37,409 nt of DNA from an uncultured Lachnospiraceae bacterium (lineage in GTDB: Bacteria > Bacillota > Clostridia > Lachnospirales > Lachnospiraceae), in assembly GCA_947175055.1 (NCBI GenBank), contig CAMWLJ010000028.1, positions 1 to 37,409 of the forward strand, given 5' to 3'. The notes beneath the pieces were generated by a model. The model was given only the letters and a program-made list of their open reading frames with translations, had not been told where the DNA came from and made no database searches. The number at the start of each line of letters is the position of its first letter. Positions within the stretch are counted from its first letter, which is position 1. The position numbers and the translations under genes were made by a program. Below are positions 1-6,799 of the stretch, in pieces.

Positions 1-72
1 CAGGTATGATATTATCATAGCATAAAAAGGCAGAAAAGGAAAGCTTGTACAAAAGCAGCCGGCCAAGAAACT

Positions 73-525
73 TTGCCATGTGGAAGCTATGGCTTTGAAG
101 CGACCGCTCAATGCACATCAACTGGAAGATATTTTCGAGTGCCAATACCCAGTGATAAAATCCACGGGCAAAAGGTAAGGGTCAAGTGTCCTTTTTGCGA
201 AGAATTTATTCTGGGAGATGTTTCAGACAAGAGAAATCAACATATTGTCTTTGCGGATGTACGGCATGCCGAGGATCCATATTTTCATTATTCGCTTTAT
301 TTCCAGGCGAGTTATCGGGGGAAAACTATTTGGGCATTGAACAGAGAGCACTTGCAATATCTGATTGATTATTTGTCGGCGGACATACGTACAGTCCAAT
401 CCGATTTTCATGACACTTACAAGACAATGCGGTCTCAGTCCGATATGCTCCCAACTTTCATGAAAACAGCAAAGAATAGAGACAGAATCGTTAAACTGCT
501 TGCCAAACTGAAAGCGAAGGGATAA
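73..525 (+). CDS. Small zinc-ribbon-like hypothetical protein, start probably damaged
   Basis: The 150-residue frame carries a CPFCE half of a zinc ribbon and, where a second CxxC would be expected, only one cysteine (CTSTG). The rest is hydrophilic and ends in a Lys-rich tail. I do not know a function; similar small proteins, as far as I recall, sit in integrative elements of Clostridia. The only in-frame start is a TTG at 73 with no convincing ribosome site. An ATG at 89 opens MAL in another frame, and one extra T in the TTT at 94-96 would join that ATG to the conserved body (MAFEATAQC). A one-base deletion at the 5' end is therefore likely, and the gene may be broken or weakly translated. 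It converges on the FtsX permease gene. Confidence 0.5.
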   Translation: MPCGSYGFEATAQCTSTGRYFRVPIPSDKIHGQKVRVKCPFCEEFILGDVSDKRNQHIVFADVRHAEDPYFHYSLYFQASYRGKTIWALNREHLQYLIDYLSADIRTVQSDFHDTYKTMRSQSDMLPTFMKTAKNRDRIVKLLAKLKAKG

Positions 526-555
526 ACAGCCTGTCCATATAGCGCTGGTCGGATA

Positions 556-2949
556 TCATCTTAATAATTCTATCACCGACAATTTATTTTGATATTTTAA
601 TGCCGCTTCTGTAATAGTAACGTTACATAAAATGACAATGATACAGTAAAGACCGGCAATACCTGACGGAAACTGATAATTCAAATAGCTCATCAGGCTG
701 CTTTTCAGAAAAATGCAAACAGCATATCCGATACCACCGCCAATAGCGAGTGATAAGACAAGTCCGATAGATACCACGATCAGACCTTCATAATGTATCA
801 TTGAGGAAAGCTGCTTTTTTGACATTCCTACAGAGCGCATAAGTGCAAACTCTTTACGCCTTGTTACGATACCAGTCATTATAGTATTCAGTAAATTCAT
901 TACTGAAAAACAACCTATGAATATGATTGCAGCTGCAAGAGCAAATTTTGTCCCCTGCAGGAAATTTTCGTTTTGCGCGATAGCCGCCGAAAGAGTGACA
1001 ACATCTAAACGCGGATTTTCTGCTAAAATCTGTTCTATTTCTTTTTCCGCCTGTTGTTCAAAATCATCCCCGACACGGATTACATATTGATACGTTAAAT
1101 TACTGTTTGCAATTTTTCTCATAGAATCAACTGGCAGCAATAACATATCAATCTTATCCCCATTGTTTCCAATTTTATTTTCATCAAGAATTGCTGCTAT
1201 CTCAAATTGCATATCCTCACTATGATTTCCATCGAAAACCTTTAATGTGATAGATGCACCGACCTCTGGGTGTACACTGAAAATTTCTTCAAAATCATTT
1301 GGTCTGCCAATAATAAGCTGATTTTGCGATACTAATTTCTCGTAATCAGGAATTCTCCCGTCTGAAACACAATTCTTTATTAATTCCATATCATCCTGTA
1401 CAAATCCCACAATTTCTGTATCCGACTCTGCTTCCTTTAAATCGGTAGATACAGGGAGATGCCAATCATCTGCAATTTCTGTTACACCGGAAACATTGGC
1501 TAACGCATTATATATTTCATCTGTAAACGGGCTTTCTGTTTGAACCTTCTCCAAAGCATTTTCACGCAGTTCCTGATTCGTAAATCCTATAACAAACTGA
1601 CCTCTTGTAAAACCAGATAAAGCCATCTCTCTCGCATCTACAGAGGAAAGGACAGATGACAGCCCCAATAGCAATACCCCTGTCAGGATAAGGGAACTTA
1701 TCGTCAACATATTCTTTTTCCTGTAACGAAAAATTTGGGTTTTCGCTAAAGAATACGTGGATAACCTGCGTTTTTTTGTATGTTTGTGCAAATTGTTATC
1801 TGCTTCATAACGAGAAGCTTCTATGGGCGAAATCGTTGATGCTGTCTTTGCCGGCTTTCTAATTGACAAGCGCACTGTGATATAGGCTAATACTACAACT
1901 AACGGACAAACCCACACCATATTGCTTATTCTGAATCCTTGTGGAACTAAAACATAAGATAATAGAGTTCCTGTTATCAGTCCAATCGGAATTGCAGCCA
2001 ATGTAAGTGAAGAACCTTCCTGAAACACAAGACGTTTTATCTGTTTTGCTGTCATGCCAATAGTACGTAATTGACCGTACTTCTTAATTGAACTGATAAT
2101 CGAAATATAGAAAATGCAATAAATCACCAGTATGCCTGCCAAGATAATAATTGCAAGGGCCACAACTGCTGCAGCAATCATCAGCGCAGAAGGCTGACTG
2201 AGTTTAACAAAAGCTTCATTAACAGATGGCGGCTGTTCTATTCCAGCGTCTGCGGCTATTTGTGCTGCTATATCTTCAATATTTCCATGATTCGATAAAA
2301 CATCCTTCTTGATCCGAAACATGGTCGCTGGCGGGAAATTCTCCCATCCGTTTATTGCCACAAAATATTCTTCTGAAACAACAGCTGCATATAAAGTTCT
2401 TTCTGTCCCACTTGCCGCCGTTTCCAAATAACCAGATATGACAAAATCTGCTTTTTTATGTCCATCAGAAACAGGCAATGAAATAATATCTCCAATCCCG
2501 GCATCTGTTTTTTGACTAAGCAGATACTCTTCCTCAATTATGATTTCATTTTCTGCTTCAGGCATTTCCCCCTCAGAGACAGATAACCCATTTAAGGTAA
2601 GACTGTCTTTATCTGAGTAAGAAACATTCAAACGGTTCTCACCAACTTTTATGCTTCCTATCGCAGCGGACAGCCCTGGCAATTCTATACGTGAATCCGT
2701 TGATATTTTTTTATACTGTTCTTTTGTCATGCCGGAAATAAGAACATGATAGGAACCCGTAATGCTATTGCCGCCATTCTGATTCACGTTAATAATCCCT
2801 GAAACCAGAAGCAATACAGCAGTCATGAGAAACGCAGCCAGTGCAATAGCAACAACAGTAAGCCCTTTTTTTAATTTGTCATGCTTTAACTGCGCAGAAA
2901 CAATTTTATCTATAACACGGCTGGTATCATTTTCAAATGGTAAAGTCAT
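556..2949 (-). CDS. ABC transporter permease, two FtsX domains
   Basis: This 797-residue membrane protein is the permease of an ATPase/permease pair of the MacB/BceB/LolCDE superfamily, which act as mechanotransducers or exporters for antimicrobial peptides and lipophilic compounds. An N-terminal membrane segment (about residues 28-52) is followed by an extracytoplasmic domain. A first FtsX block lies around 255-375, a second large extracellular domain around 430-670, and a second FtsX block with the typical RRKEFALMRSVGMS turn before the last helices. The start ATG has a GGAGG site and lies 11 bp after the ATPase gene. Co-location with a sensor kinase and regulator suggests a stress-responsive resistance module. 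The ligand cannot be read from the sequence. Confidence 0.88.
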   Translation of the reverse strand: MTLPFENDTSRVIDKIVSAQLKHDKLKKGLTVVAIALAAFLMTAVLLLVSGIINVNQNGGNSITGSYHVLISGMTKEQYKKISTDSRIELPGLSAAIGSIKVGENRLNVSYSDKDSLTLNGLSVSEGEMPEAENEIIIEEEYLLSQKTDAGIGDIISLPVSDGHKKADFVISGYLETAASGTERTLYAAVVSEEYFVAINGWENFPPATMFRIKKDVLSNHGNIEDIAAQIAADAGIEQPPSVNEAFVKLSQPSALMIAAAVVALAIIILAGILVIYCIFYISIISSIKKYGQLRTIGMTAKQIKRLVFQEGSSLTLAAIPIGLITGTLLSYVLVPQGFRISNMVWVCPLVVVLAYITVRLSIRKPAKTASTISPIEASRYEADNNLHKHTKKRRLSTYSLAKTQIFRYRKKNMLTISSLILTGVLLLGLSSVLSSVDAREMALSGFTRGQFVIGFTNQELRENALEKVQTESPFTDEIYNALANVSGVTEIADDWHLPVSTDLKEAESDTEIVGFVQDDMELIKNCVSDGRIPDYEKLVSQNQLIIGRPNDFEEIFSVHPEVGASITLKVFDGNHSEDMQFEIAAILDENKIGNNGDKIDMLLLPVDSMRKIANSNLTYQYVIRVGDDFEQQAEKEIEQILAENPRLDVVTLSAAIAQNENFLQGTKFALAAAIIFIGCFSVMNLLNTIMTGIVTRRKEFALMRSVGMSKKQLSSMIHYEGLIVVSIGLVLSLAIGGGIGYAVCIFLKSSLMSYLNYQFPSGIAGLYCIIVILCNVTITEAALKYQNKLSVIELLR

Positions 2950-2960
2950 TATTCCACCTC

Positions 2961-3626
2961 CTATGCCTTAATTTTTCCATCTTCAATTCGTACGATTCGG
3001 TCGGCAAGCTGCGCTATTTCCTGATTGTGGGTAATCATTACAATGGTCTGATTAAATTCATTACCTGTACGTTTCAACAACCCCAATACATCAGCACTGG
3101 TATGGCTATCAAGATTTCCTGTCGGCTCATCCGCCAATACGATCGCTGGCTTTGTGACAAGCGCACGGGCAATGGCTACCCTCTGCTGTTGACCGCCTGA
3201 AAGATTGTTTGGCATATTACAAAGCTTATCCTCCAACCCTAACATGGAAACAACCTCATTCATGAATTTCCGGTCTACCATATCGCCATCCAATTCCACT
3301 GGAAGAACAATATTTTCATACACATTCAGAATGGGAACAAGATTATAGTTCTGGAAGATAAAACCGATGTTGCGGCGACGGAAAACAGTAAGCTGTTCAT
3401 CATTCATTTCTGCAAGTTCTTTATCCCTGATGCGTACAGAACCAGATGTCGGAATATCAAGCCCTCCCATCATGTGCAGCAAGGTAGATTTTCCGCTGCC
3501 AGAGGTGCCGACCACCGCCACAAATTCCCCTTGTTCCACCGAAAAAGCCACCCCATCAAGGGCTCGGGTAATGTTCGGCTCGGCTCCATAATATTTTTTC
3601 AGATCTGTTGTCTGTAAGATATTCAT
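2961..3626 (-). CDS. ABC transporter ATP-binding protein, MacB/BceA type
   Basis: A 221-residue ATPase with Walker A GTSGSGKST (residues 40-48), Q-loop in FIFQNYNLVP, signature LSGGQQQR (142-149), Walker B IVLADEPTGNLD and the switch histidine in ITHN. This is the full-length, stand-alone subunit that pairs with FtsX-type permeases and powers them from the cytoplasm. Its partner is the next gene downstream. About 45 bp before the ATG is a 23-bp element nearly identical to one before the regulator gene, so this gene pair is probably switched on by that regulator. Confidence 0.93.
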   Translation of the reverse strand: MNILQTTDLKKYYGAEPNITRALDGVAFSVEQGEFVAVVGTSGSGKSTLLHMMGGLDIPTSGSVRIRDKELAEMNDEQLTVFRRRNIGFIFQNYNLVPILNVYENIVLPVELDGDMVDRKFMNEVVSMLGLEDKLCNMPNNLSGGQQQRVAIARALVTKPAIVLADEPTGNLDSHTSADVLGLLKRTGNEFNQTIVMITHNQEIAQLADRIVRIEDGKIKA

Positions 3627-3658
3627 ATGAATACCGCCTTTCTTTGTTTTACAGGCAT

Positions 3659-3693
3659 ACTATAAAATTGAAATGTTGCAGAAATGTCCTAAA
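3659..3693 (-). promoter_or_regulatory. Promoter and OmpR-type direct-repeat operator of the ABC transporter
   Basis: On the minus strand ACATTTC occurs twice with an 11-bp period (ACATTTCTGCA-ACATTTC), the spacing bound by OmpR/PhoB regulators. A -10-like TATAGT (3659-3664) lies 12 bp downstream of the second repeat's start. The 23-bp block 3671-3693 matches 5495-5517 at 22 of 23 positions. Both lie 44-45 bp before a start codon. Confidence 0.7.
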
Positions 3694-3736
3694 CGTCATG
3701 GAAATATTCTTTGAATTGCTTCAATTTCAGGACATT

Positions 3737-4768
3737 TTATTTTTTTGGCAGAAAGACGGAAAACGTAGAGCCGTTTCCAACGTTGGAAGTAACCCGGATA
3801 TAGCCGCCTTGCATGGTAATAATCTCACGGGCAAGGTAAAGACCAATGCCTATCCCATCTATGTCATGTACTGCTTCCTCCCGATAGAAGCGTTTGAAAA
3901 TCGCTGCCTGTTCTTTTTCAGGAATACCCCTGCCTGTATCTTCAATGTCTATCTTAAAATACATTTCCCATTCCTGCACGTTCACGCGAATACTGCCATA
4001 AACAGGGGTGTATTTCACCGCATTATCCAAAATATTATATAATGCTTCTGCCGTCCAACGGCTATCATGGTAAAAAGTCAGATTGTCCGGGCAATCCACA
4101 AACAAAGTAATCTGCTTTCTCTCAAGCGGCGCAAGAACGCTGTTTAATGCAGCGGTAAGCGTGTCTGTGAAAGGAACTTTTTTCTTTTCCAAAGTGATAA
4201 CGCCCGTTTCAAGCCGAGAAGTCTTTACCATTGCCTGAATAAGGAAATCCAGTTTATCAAGCTGGCTTCCCGCAGCCTGCAGAAACTCTTTCTGCTTTTC
4301 TTCTGTCATTCTCCTTGCCAAAAGAGTATCGTTTATCATTTTAAGATTTGAAATCGGTGTTTTTGTCTGATGTGAAATGTCTGACAAAAGGGACTGCAGC
4401 TCTGCCTTTTCTTCCTCTACCTTATGGCGGTTTATCTGCATGATATTGTAGAGCCGTTCCAGTCGGTGTGAAATGCGGGAGAAAGAAGTTTCCGCTTCCA
4501 AATCTGTAAACGGTCTTTCACTTCCACTTATCATATCGTCAAGCGTCCTGCATAAGCTGTTTGTAAATTCAGAAATCTTTTTTTGAAAGAACTTCAGGAA
4601 AAAAAATCCCCATGTAAAAAAAGTAATGGTCAGAAGCAATCCATAAAGTGCAAGAGTGCTGCTGTCAGTAAAGAAATAAAGAGTTAAAAGCAAAAAAGCT
4701 GAAGTAGAAGCAGCCCCCATTATCACTAACCGTAGAAATTTTCGGACTGATATATTTTGCAGTTTCAT
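3737..4768 (-). CDS. Membrane sensor histidine kinase
   Basis: This 343-residue kinase has two N-terminal membrane helices (about 13-33 and 40-61) with a very short loop between them. Then come a linker, a HisKA motif SDISHQTKTPISN with H133, and a HATPase_c domain with N-box (ILDNAVKYT), G1 (DTGRGIPE) and G2 (GIGIGLYLA). Short-loop kinases of this kind usually sense through a partner, often an FtsX-type transporter, rather than through their own extracellular domain. The gene overlaps the regulator gene by 4 bp, so translation is coupled, and the pair forms a two-component system. Confidence 0.92.
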   Translation of the reverse strand: MKLQNISVRKFLRLVIMGAASTSAFLLLTLYFFTDSSTLALYGLLLTITFFTWGFFFLKFFQKKISEFTNSLCRTLDDMISGSERPFTDLEAETSFSRISHRLERLYNIMQINRHKVEEEKAELQSLLSDISHQTKTPISNLKMINDTLLARRMTEEKQKEFLQAAGSQLDKLDFLIQAMVKTSRLETGVITLEKKKVPFTDTLTAALNSVLAPLERKQITLFVDCPDNLTFYHDSRWTAEALYNILDNAVKYTPVYGSIRVNVQEWEMYFKIDIEDTGRGIPEKEQAAIFKRFYREEAVHDIDGIGIGLYLAREIITMQGGYIRVTSNVGNGSTFSVFLPKK

Positions 4769-5451
4769 TTCTGTTCACCACCAATCCATTGATAACCCAT
4801 GCCGTAAGCGGTTTTAATATACTTGTGTCCATCGACTTCGATTTTTTTACGGATACGGCTGATTATAGTAGTCAGTGTATGTTCATCCACAAAGTCGCCG
4901 TCAATATCCCACAATCTTTCCAAAAGCTGTCTTTTCGTCAAGATCAACCTGTCATTCTTAGTAAACAGGAATAAGGCACGGTATTCCTTTGGTGTGAAAT
5001 CTACAGGATTGCCATCCAGTGTCGCACACTGTTCGGAAAAATCAATTTTAAGAAAACCATCCTCGTATAAGTCATGGCGTGGTTGATGCTGTTCTATGGT
5101 TTCAAATACAGCGGCTATCTTCTTACAAAGCACTGCTACAGAAAAGGGTTTTGTTATATAGTCAGATCCACCGGCCTCATACCCCTTTAGCATATCACTT
5201 TCCTTATCATTGGCGGTTAAAAAAATAACGTAAGTCTCTGGATATTTTTCTTTCAATTTACTGCAAAAATCAAGCCCGTTTCCATCAGGAAGTTTGACAT
5301 CTAACAAAGCAAGATGATATTCTTCCTTTAATAAACTGACTGCCAAAGAATACGAATATGCAGAAACAACCTCATAACCATCTGATATAAGATTATAAGT
5401 AAGGGTTTTATTTAATAAAGTATCATCTTCAACAATAATGATTTTTTTCAT
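4765..5451 (-). CDS. OmpR-family response regulator
   Basis: A 228-residue regulator: receiver domain (1-120) with the acidic pair ED at 8-9, phospho-acceptor D51 in LLDVKLPDG, T79 and K101; then a winged-helix DNA-binding domain (about 130-225) with the FTPKEYRALFLF and GMGYQW hallmarks. It should be phosphorylated by the adjacent kinase. It likely binds the direct repeats in front of its own gene and of the ABC transporter gene. Confidence 0.93.
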   Translation of the reverse strand: MKKIIIVEDDTLLNKTLTYNLISDGYEVVSAYSYSLAVSLLKEEYHLALLDVKLPDGNGLDFCSKLKEKYPETYVIFLTANDKESDMLKGYEAGGSDYITKPFSVAVLCKKIAAVFETIEQHQPRHDLYEDGFLKIDFSEQCATLDGNPVDFTPKEYRALFLFTKNDRLILTKRQLLERLWDIDGDFVDEHTLTTIISRIRKKIEVDGHKYIKTAYGMGYQWIGGEQK

Positions 5452-5482
5452 GTATACATGTCCGCTCCATTATTTTAAATGT

Positions 5483-5517
5483 ATCATACTATCCAAATGT
5501 TGCAGAATTGTCCTAAA
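5483..5517 (-). promoter_or_regulatory. Promoter and direct-repeat operator of the two-component system
   Basis: The minus strand reads ACAATTCTGCA-ACATTTG, two half-sites 11 bp apart, followed by a -10-like TATGAT (5483-5488) at the same offset as in the ABC promoter. This implies autoregulation by the encoded regulator. Confidence 0.68.
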
Positions 5518-5854
5518 ATCCTTTTTTTATGAGGAAATCAGCAGATTCTGCTCAAACATTTCTGACATTCCAAATCGTGTGTATTTATTATATCCGTTTG
5601 AACAGATGGTATCAATCGCACAATTAGAAATACATGCCCTACCCTCACTGAGGGTACCATAAAAGATTAAATCTCTTATGACAAGACAATACTCTCCGAA
5701 AAAACAGCAGAGATTTTCTCCCTGCTGTCAGATATACCAAAGCCGGCACTGACGGGGATTCTGGCGATGTATGCGCAGTATCGGGTAAGACGGGTGCGGT
5801 AAGCAGCGAAAGAATCTATGTGATTGATGACTGTATATGGTAAACGATGATCAG
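5518..5854. other. Intergenic region with gene remnants
   Basis: No intact gene is seen between the regulator promoter and the terminator at 5855. Two short plus-strand stretches read like the tails of lost genes. One ends in QLEIHALPSLRVP at about 5660. The other covers about 5682-5801 and reads SLLSDIPKPALTGILAMY before a stop. Neither has a start with a ribosome site, and I cannot name either. The region separates the AT-richer ABC/two-component block from the recombinase, so it may be a decayed junction. Confidence 0.4.
5640..5656. repeat. Perfect 8-bp dyad
   Basis: TACCCTCA-C-TGAGGGTA is a perfect inverted repeat with a single central base. No U-tract follows, so it is more like an operator than a terminator. 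No cognate regulator is evident. Confidence 0.4.
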
Positions 5855-5893
5855 AGGAATACTCCTGTAACAGAGCGGGGTATTCCTTTTTTT
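5855..5893 (+). terminator. Rho-independent terminator
   Basis: An 11-bp stem (AGGAATACTCC paired with GGGGTATTCCT, one G-U) with an 11-nt loop and a run of seven T. It insulates the recombinase gene from upstream plus-strand transcription. Confidence 0.85.
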
Positions 5894-5963
5894 GTTTTAT
5901 TTGTTCGACATGCAGTAAATTGACGGAAACTTGGTATATTAAATGAAAAAAGGGAGTGATCGC

Positions 5964-6566
5964 ATGGAAAATACAATCTATGGTTATATACGGGTTTCCA
6001 CACGGGAGCAGAACGAGGCAAGGCAGCAGATCGCACTGCGGAATTTTCCGGTTTTGGAAGAAAATATTTTTATGGATAAGCAGAGCGGCAAGAACTTCGA
6101 TCGGGTGGCGTATCGAAAACTGATCAGGAAAATGAAGAAGAGGGATGTTCTTGTCGTACAGTCGATCGACAGGCTGGGGCGCAATTATGAGGATATCCTG
6201 GAGCAATGGCGGATCCTCACCAGAGAAAGGAAAGTCGATATCGTGGTGTTGGATATGCCGCTGTTGGACACGAGAGACAAGAGCCGGGATCTGACGGGGA
6301 CATTTATCGCAGATCTGGTACTGCAGATCCTGTCCTATGTGGCGCAGAATGAGCGGGAGAATATCAGGAAGCGCCAGGCCGAAGGCATCGCCGCGGCCAG
6401 GGAGAGAGGCGTGCATTTCGGAAATCCAGGGAAACCACTGCCGGAGACGTTTGAAGAGGTGGCAGGAAGGTGGCGAAGGAAAGAAATCGATATCTGTGAA
6501 GCATTGGAAGAACTGAAGATAGGACGTACGTATTTCTACAAATACGTAAAACTGTTGGGTCTTTAG
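5964..6566 (+). CDS. Serine recombinase, resolvase/invertase family, candidate invertase of the Pel promoter
   Basis: A 200-residue small serine recombinase. The catalytic domain has Y8-I-R10-V-S12-T with nucleophile S12 and the arginine cluster SIDRLGR (67-73). The long E helix covers about 125-150 and a C-terminal helix-turn-helix about 163-198. Size and layout match Gin/Hin/Tn3 resolvases, not the large integrases. The ATG at 5964 is preferred over the in-frame one at 5943 because AGGGAG precedes it. Only about 20 bp downstream lies the first of two inverted sites with a 2-bp centre, the geometry this enzyme class cuts. I infer it inverts the promoter of the following Pel operon. No other mobility gene is nearby, which argues against a transposon resolvase. 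Confidence 0.9.
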   Translation: MENTIYGYIRVSTREQNEARQQIALRNFPVLEENIFMDKQSGKNFDRVAYRKLIRKMKKRDVLVVQSIDRLGRNYEDILEQWRILTRERKVDIVVLDMPLLDTRDKSRDLTGTFIADLVLQILSYVAQNERENIRKRQAEGIAAARERGVHFGNPGKPLPETFEEVAGRWRRKEIDICEALEELKIGRTYFYKYVKLLGL

Positions 6567-6579
6567 GATATCCGAAAAT

Positions 6580-6608
6580 AAAAAAATCCGCCAAAGTACA
6601 CTTCGGCG
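6580..6608 (-). terminator. Intrinsic terminator formed by the left inversion site
   Basis: Read leftward, CGCCGAAG-UGUA-CUUUGGCG forms an 8-bp stem with a tetraloop, followed by GA and seven U (A-run 6580-6586). It lies about 55 bp downstream of the leftward promoter and just outside the recombinase stop codon. In the present orientation it would end that transcript before it runs antisense into the recombinase gene. Confidence 0.65.
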
Positions 6609-6609
6609 A
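6587..6609 (+). repeat. Left inverted repeat, putative recombinase site
   Basis: The 23 bp match the reverse complement of 6735-6757 at 22 positions (18 consecutive identities). Inside is a dyad, CGCCAAAGT-AC-ACTTCGGCG (6589-6608), with 9-bp arms matching at 8 positions around a 2-bp centre. The asymmetric centre AC would favour inversion between oppositely oriented copies. Confidence 0.8.
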
Positions 6610-6746
6610 ACTGATTACATATTAGAAAAACATACAAAATTATCTTTAAACTTATATCAAACTTATATACATTATATTCACTTTCTCAGACAGTGTCAAC
6701 GAAATTCTGACTTTCTTGTTTGAAACGCAACCAGTCGCCGAAGTGT
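6598..6746. other. Invertible promoter segment (phase switch), present in apparent OFF orientation
   Basis: About 147 bp lie between the two crossover centres (6598-6599 and 6745-6746). The segment is AT-rich, has no gene, and holds a perfect sigma-A promoter pointing left, away from pelD. After inversion the -35 would map to 6645-6650 and the -10 to 6668-6673, pointing right, with a leader of about 120 nt to the pelD start at 6800. The switch lies between a serine recombinase gene and the Pel operon. Seen: repeats, promoter, orientation. Inferred: inversion and ON/OFF states. Confidence 0.75.
6671..6699 (-). promoter_or_regulatory. Perfect sigma-A promoter inside the invertible segment, pointing left
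   Basis: On the minus strand: TTGACA (6694-6699), a 17-bp spacer, TATAAT (6671-6676), all 12 consensus bases. Transcription would start near 6664 and run toward the terminator at 6608-6580, giving an RNA of roughly 80 nt in this orientation. Confidence 0.85.
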
Positions 6747-6757
6747 ACTTTGACGGA
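6735..6757 (-). repeat. Right inverted repeat, putative recombinase site
   Basis: The partner of 6587-6609. Its dyad is CGCCGAAGT-GT-ACTTTGACG (6736-6755). One arm carries a mismatch that weakens a hairpin, and no U-tract follows, so an inverted promoter could read through into pelD. Confidence 0.8.
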
Positions 6758-6799
6758 TCGAAAACTGCAAAATATCGGAAAAATGAGAGGAAGATATAC

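Noticed and set aside
5964-6566. Recombinase as resolvase of a transposon
   Set aside because: No transposase or terminal repeats are nearby; the only paired sites flank the promoter.
6587-6757. The inverted repeats as a simple long hairpin or attenuator
   Set aside because: The repeats are about 125 bp apart and each has its own 9+2+9 dyad. A perfect promoter facing away lies between them and a serine recombinase gene is adjacent; inversion explains all of this better.
6716-6799. Extended N-terminus of the PelD-like protein from a TTG at 6716
   Set aside because: It crosses the right inversion site, has no ribosome site, and the SDR-like domain begins properly at 6800.
6567-6799. c-di-GMP riboswitch before the Pel operon
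   Set aside because: No GEMM-type conserved core was seen; the segment is AT-rich and low in structure.
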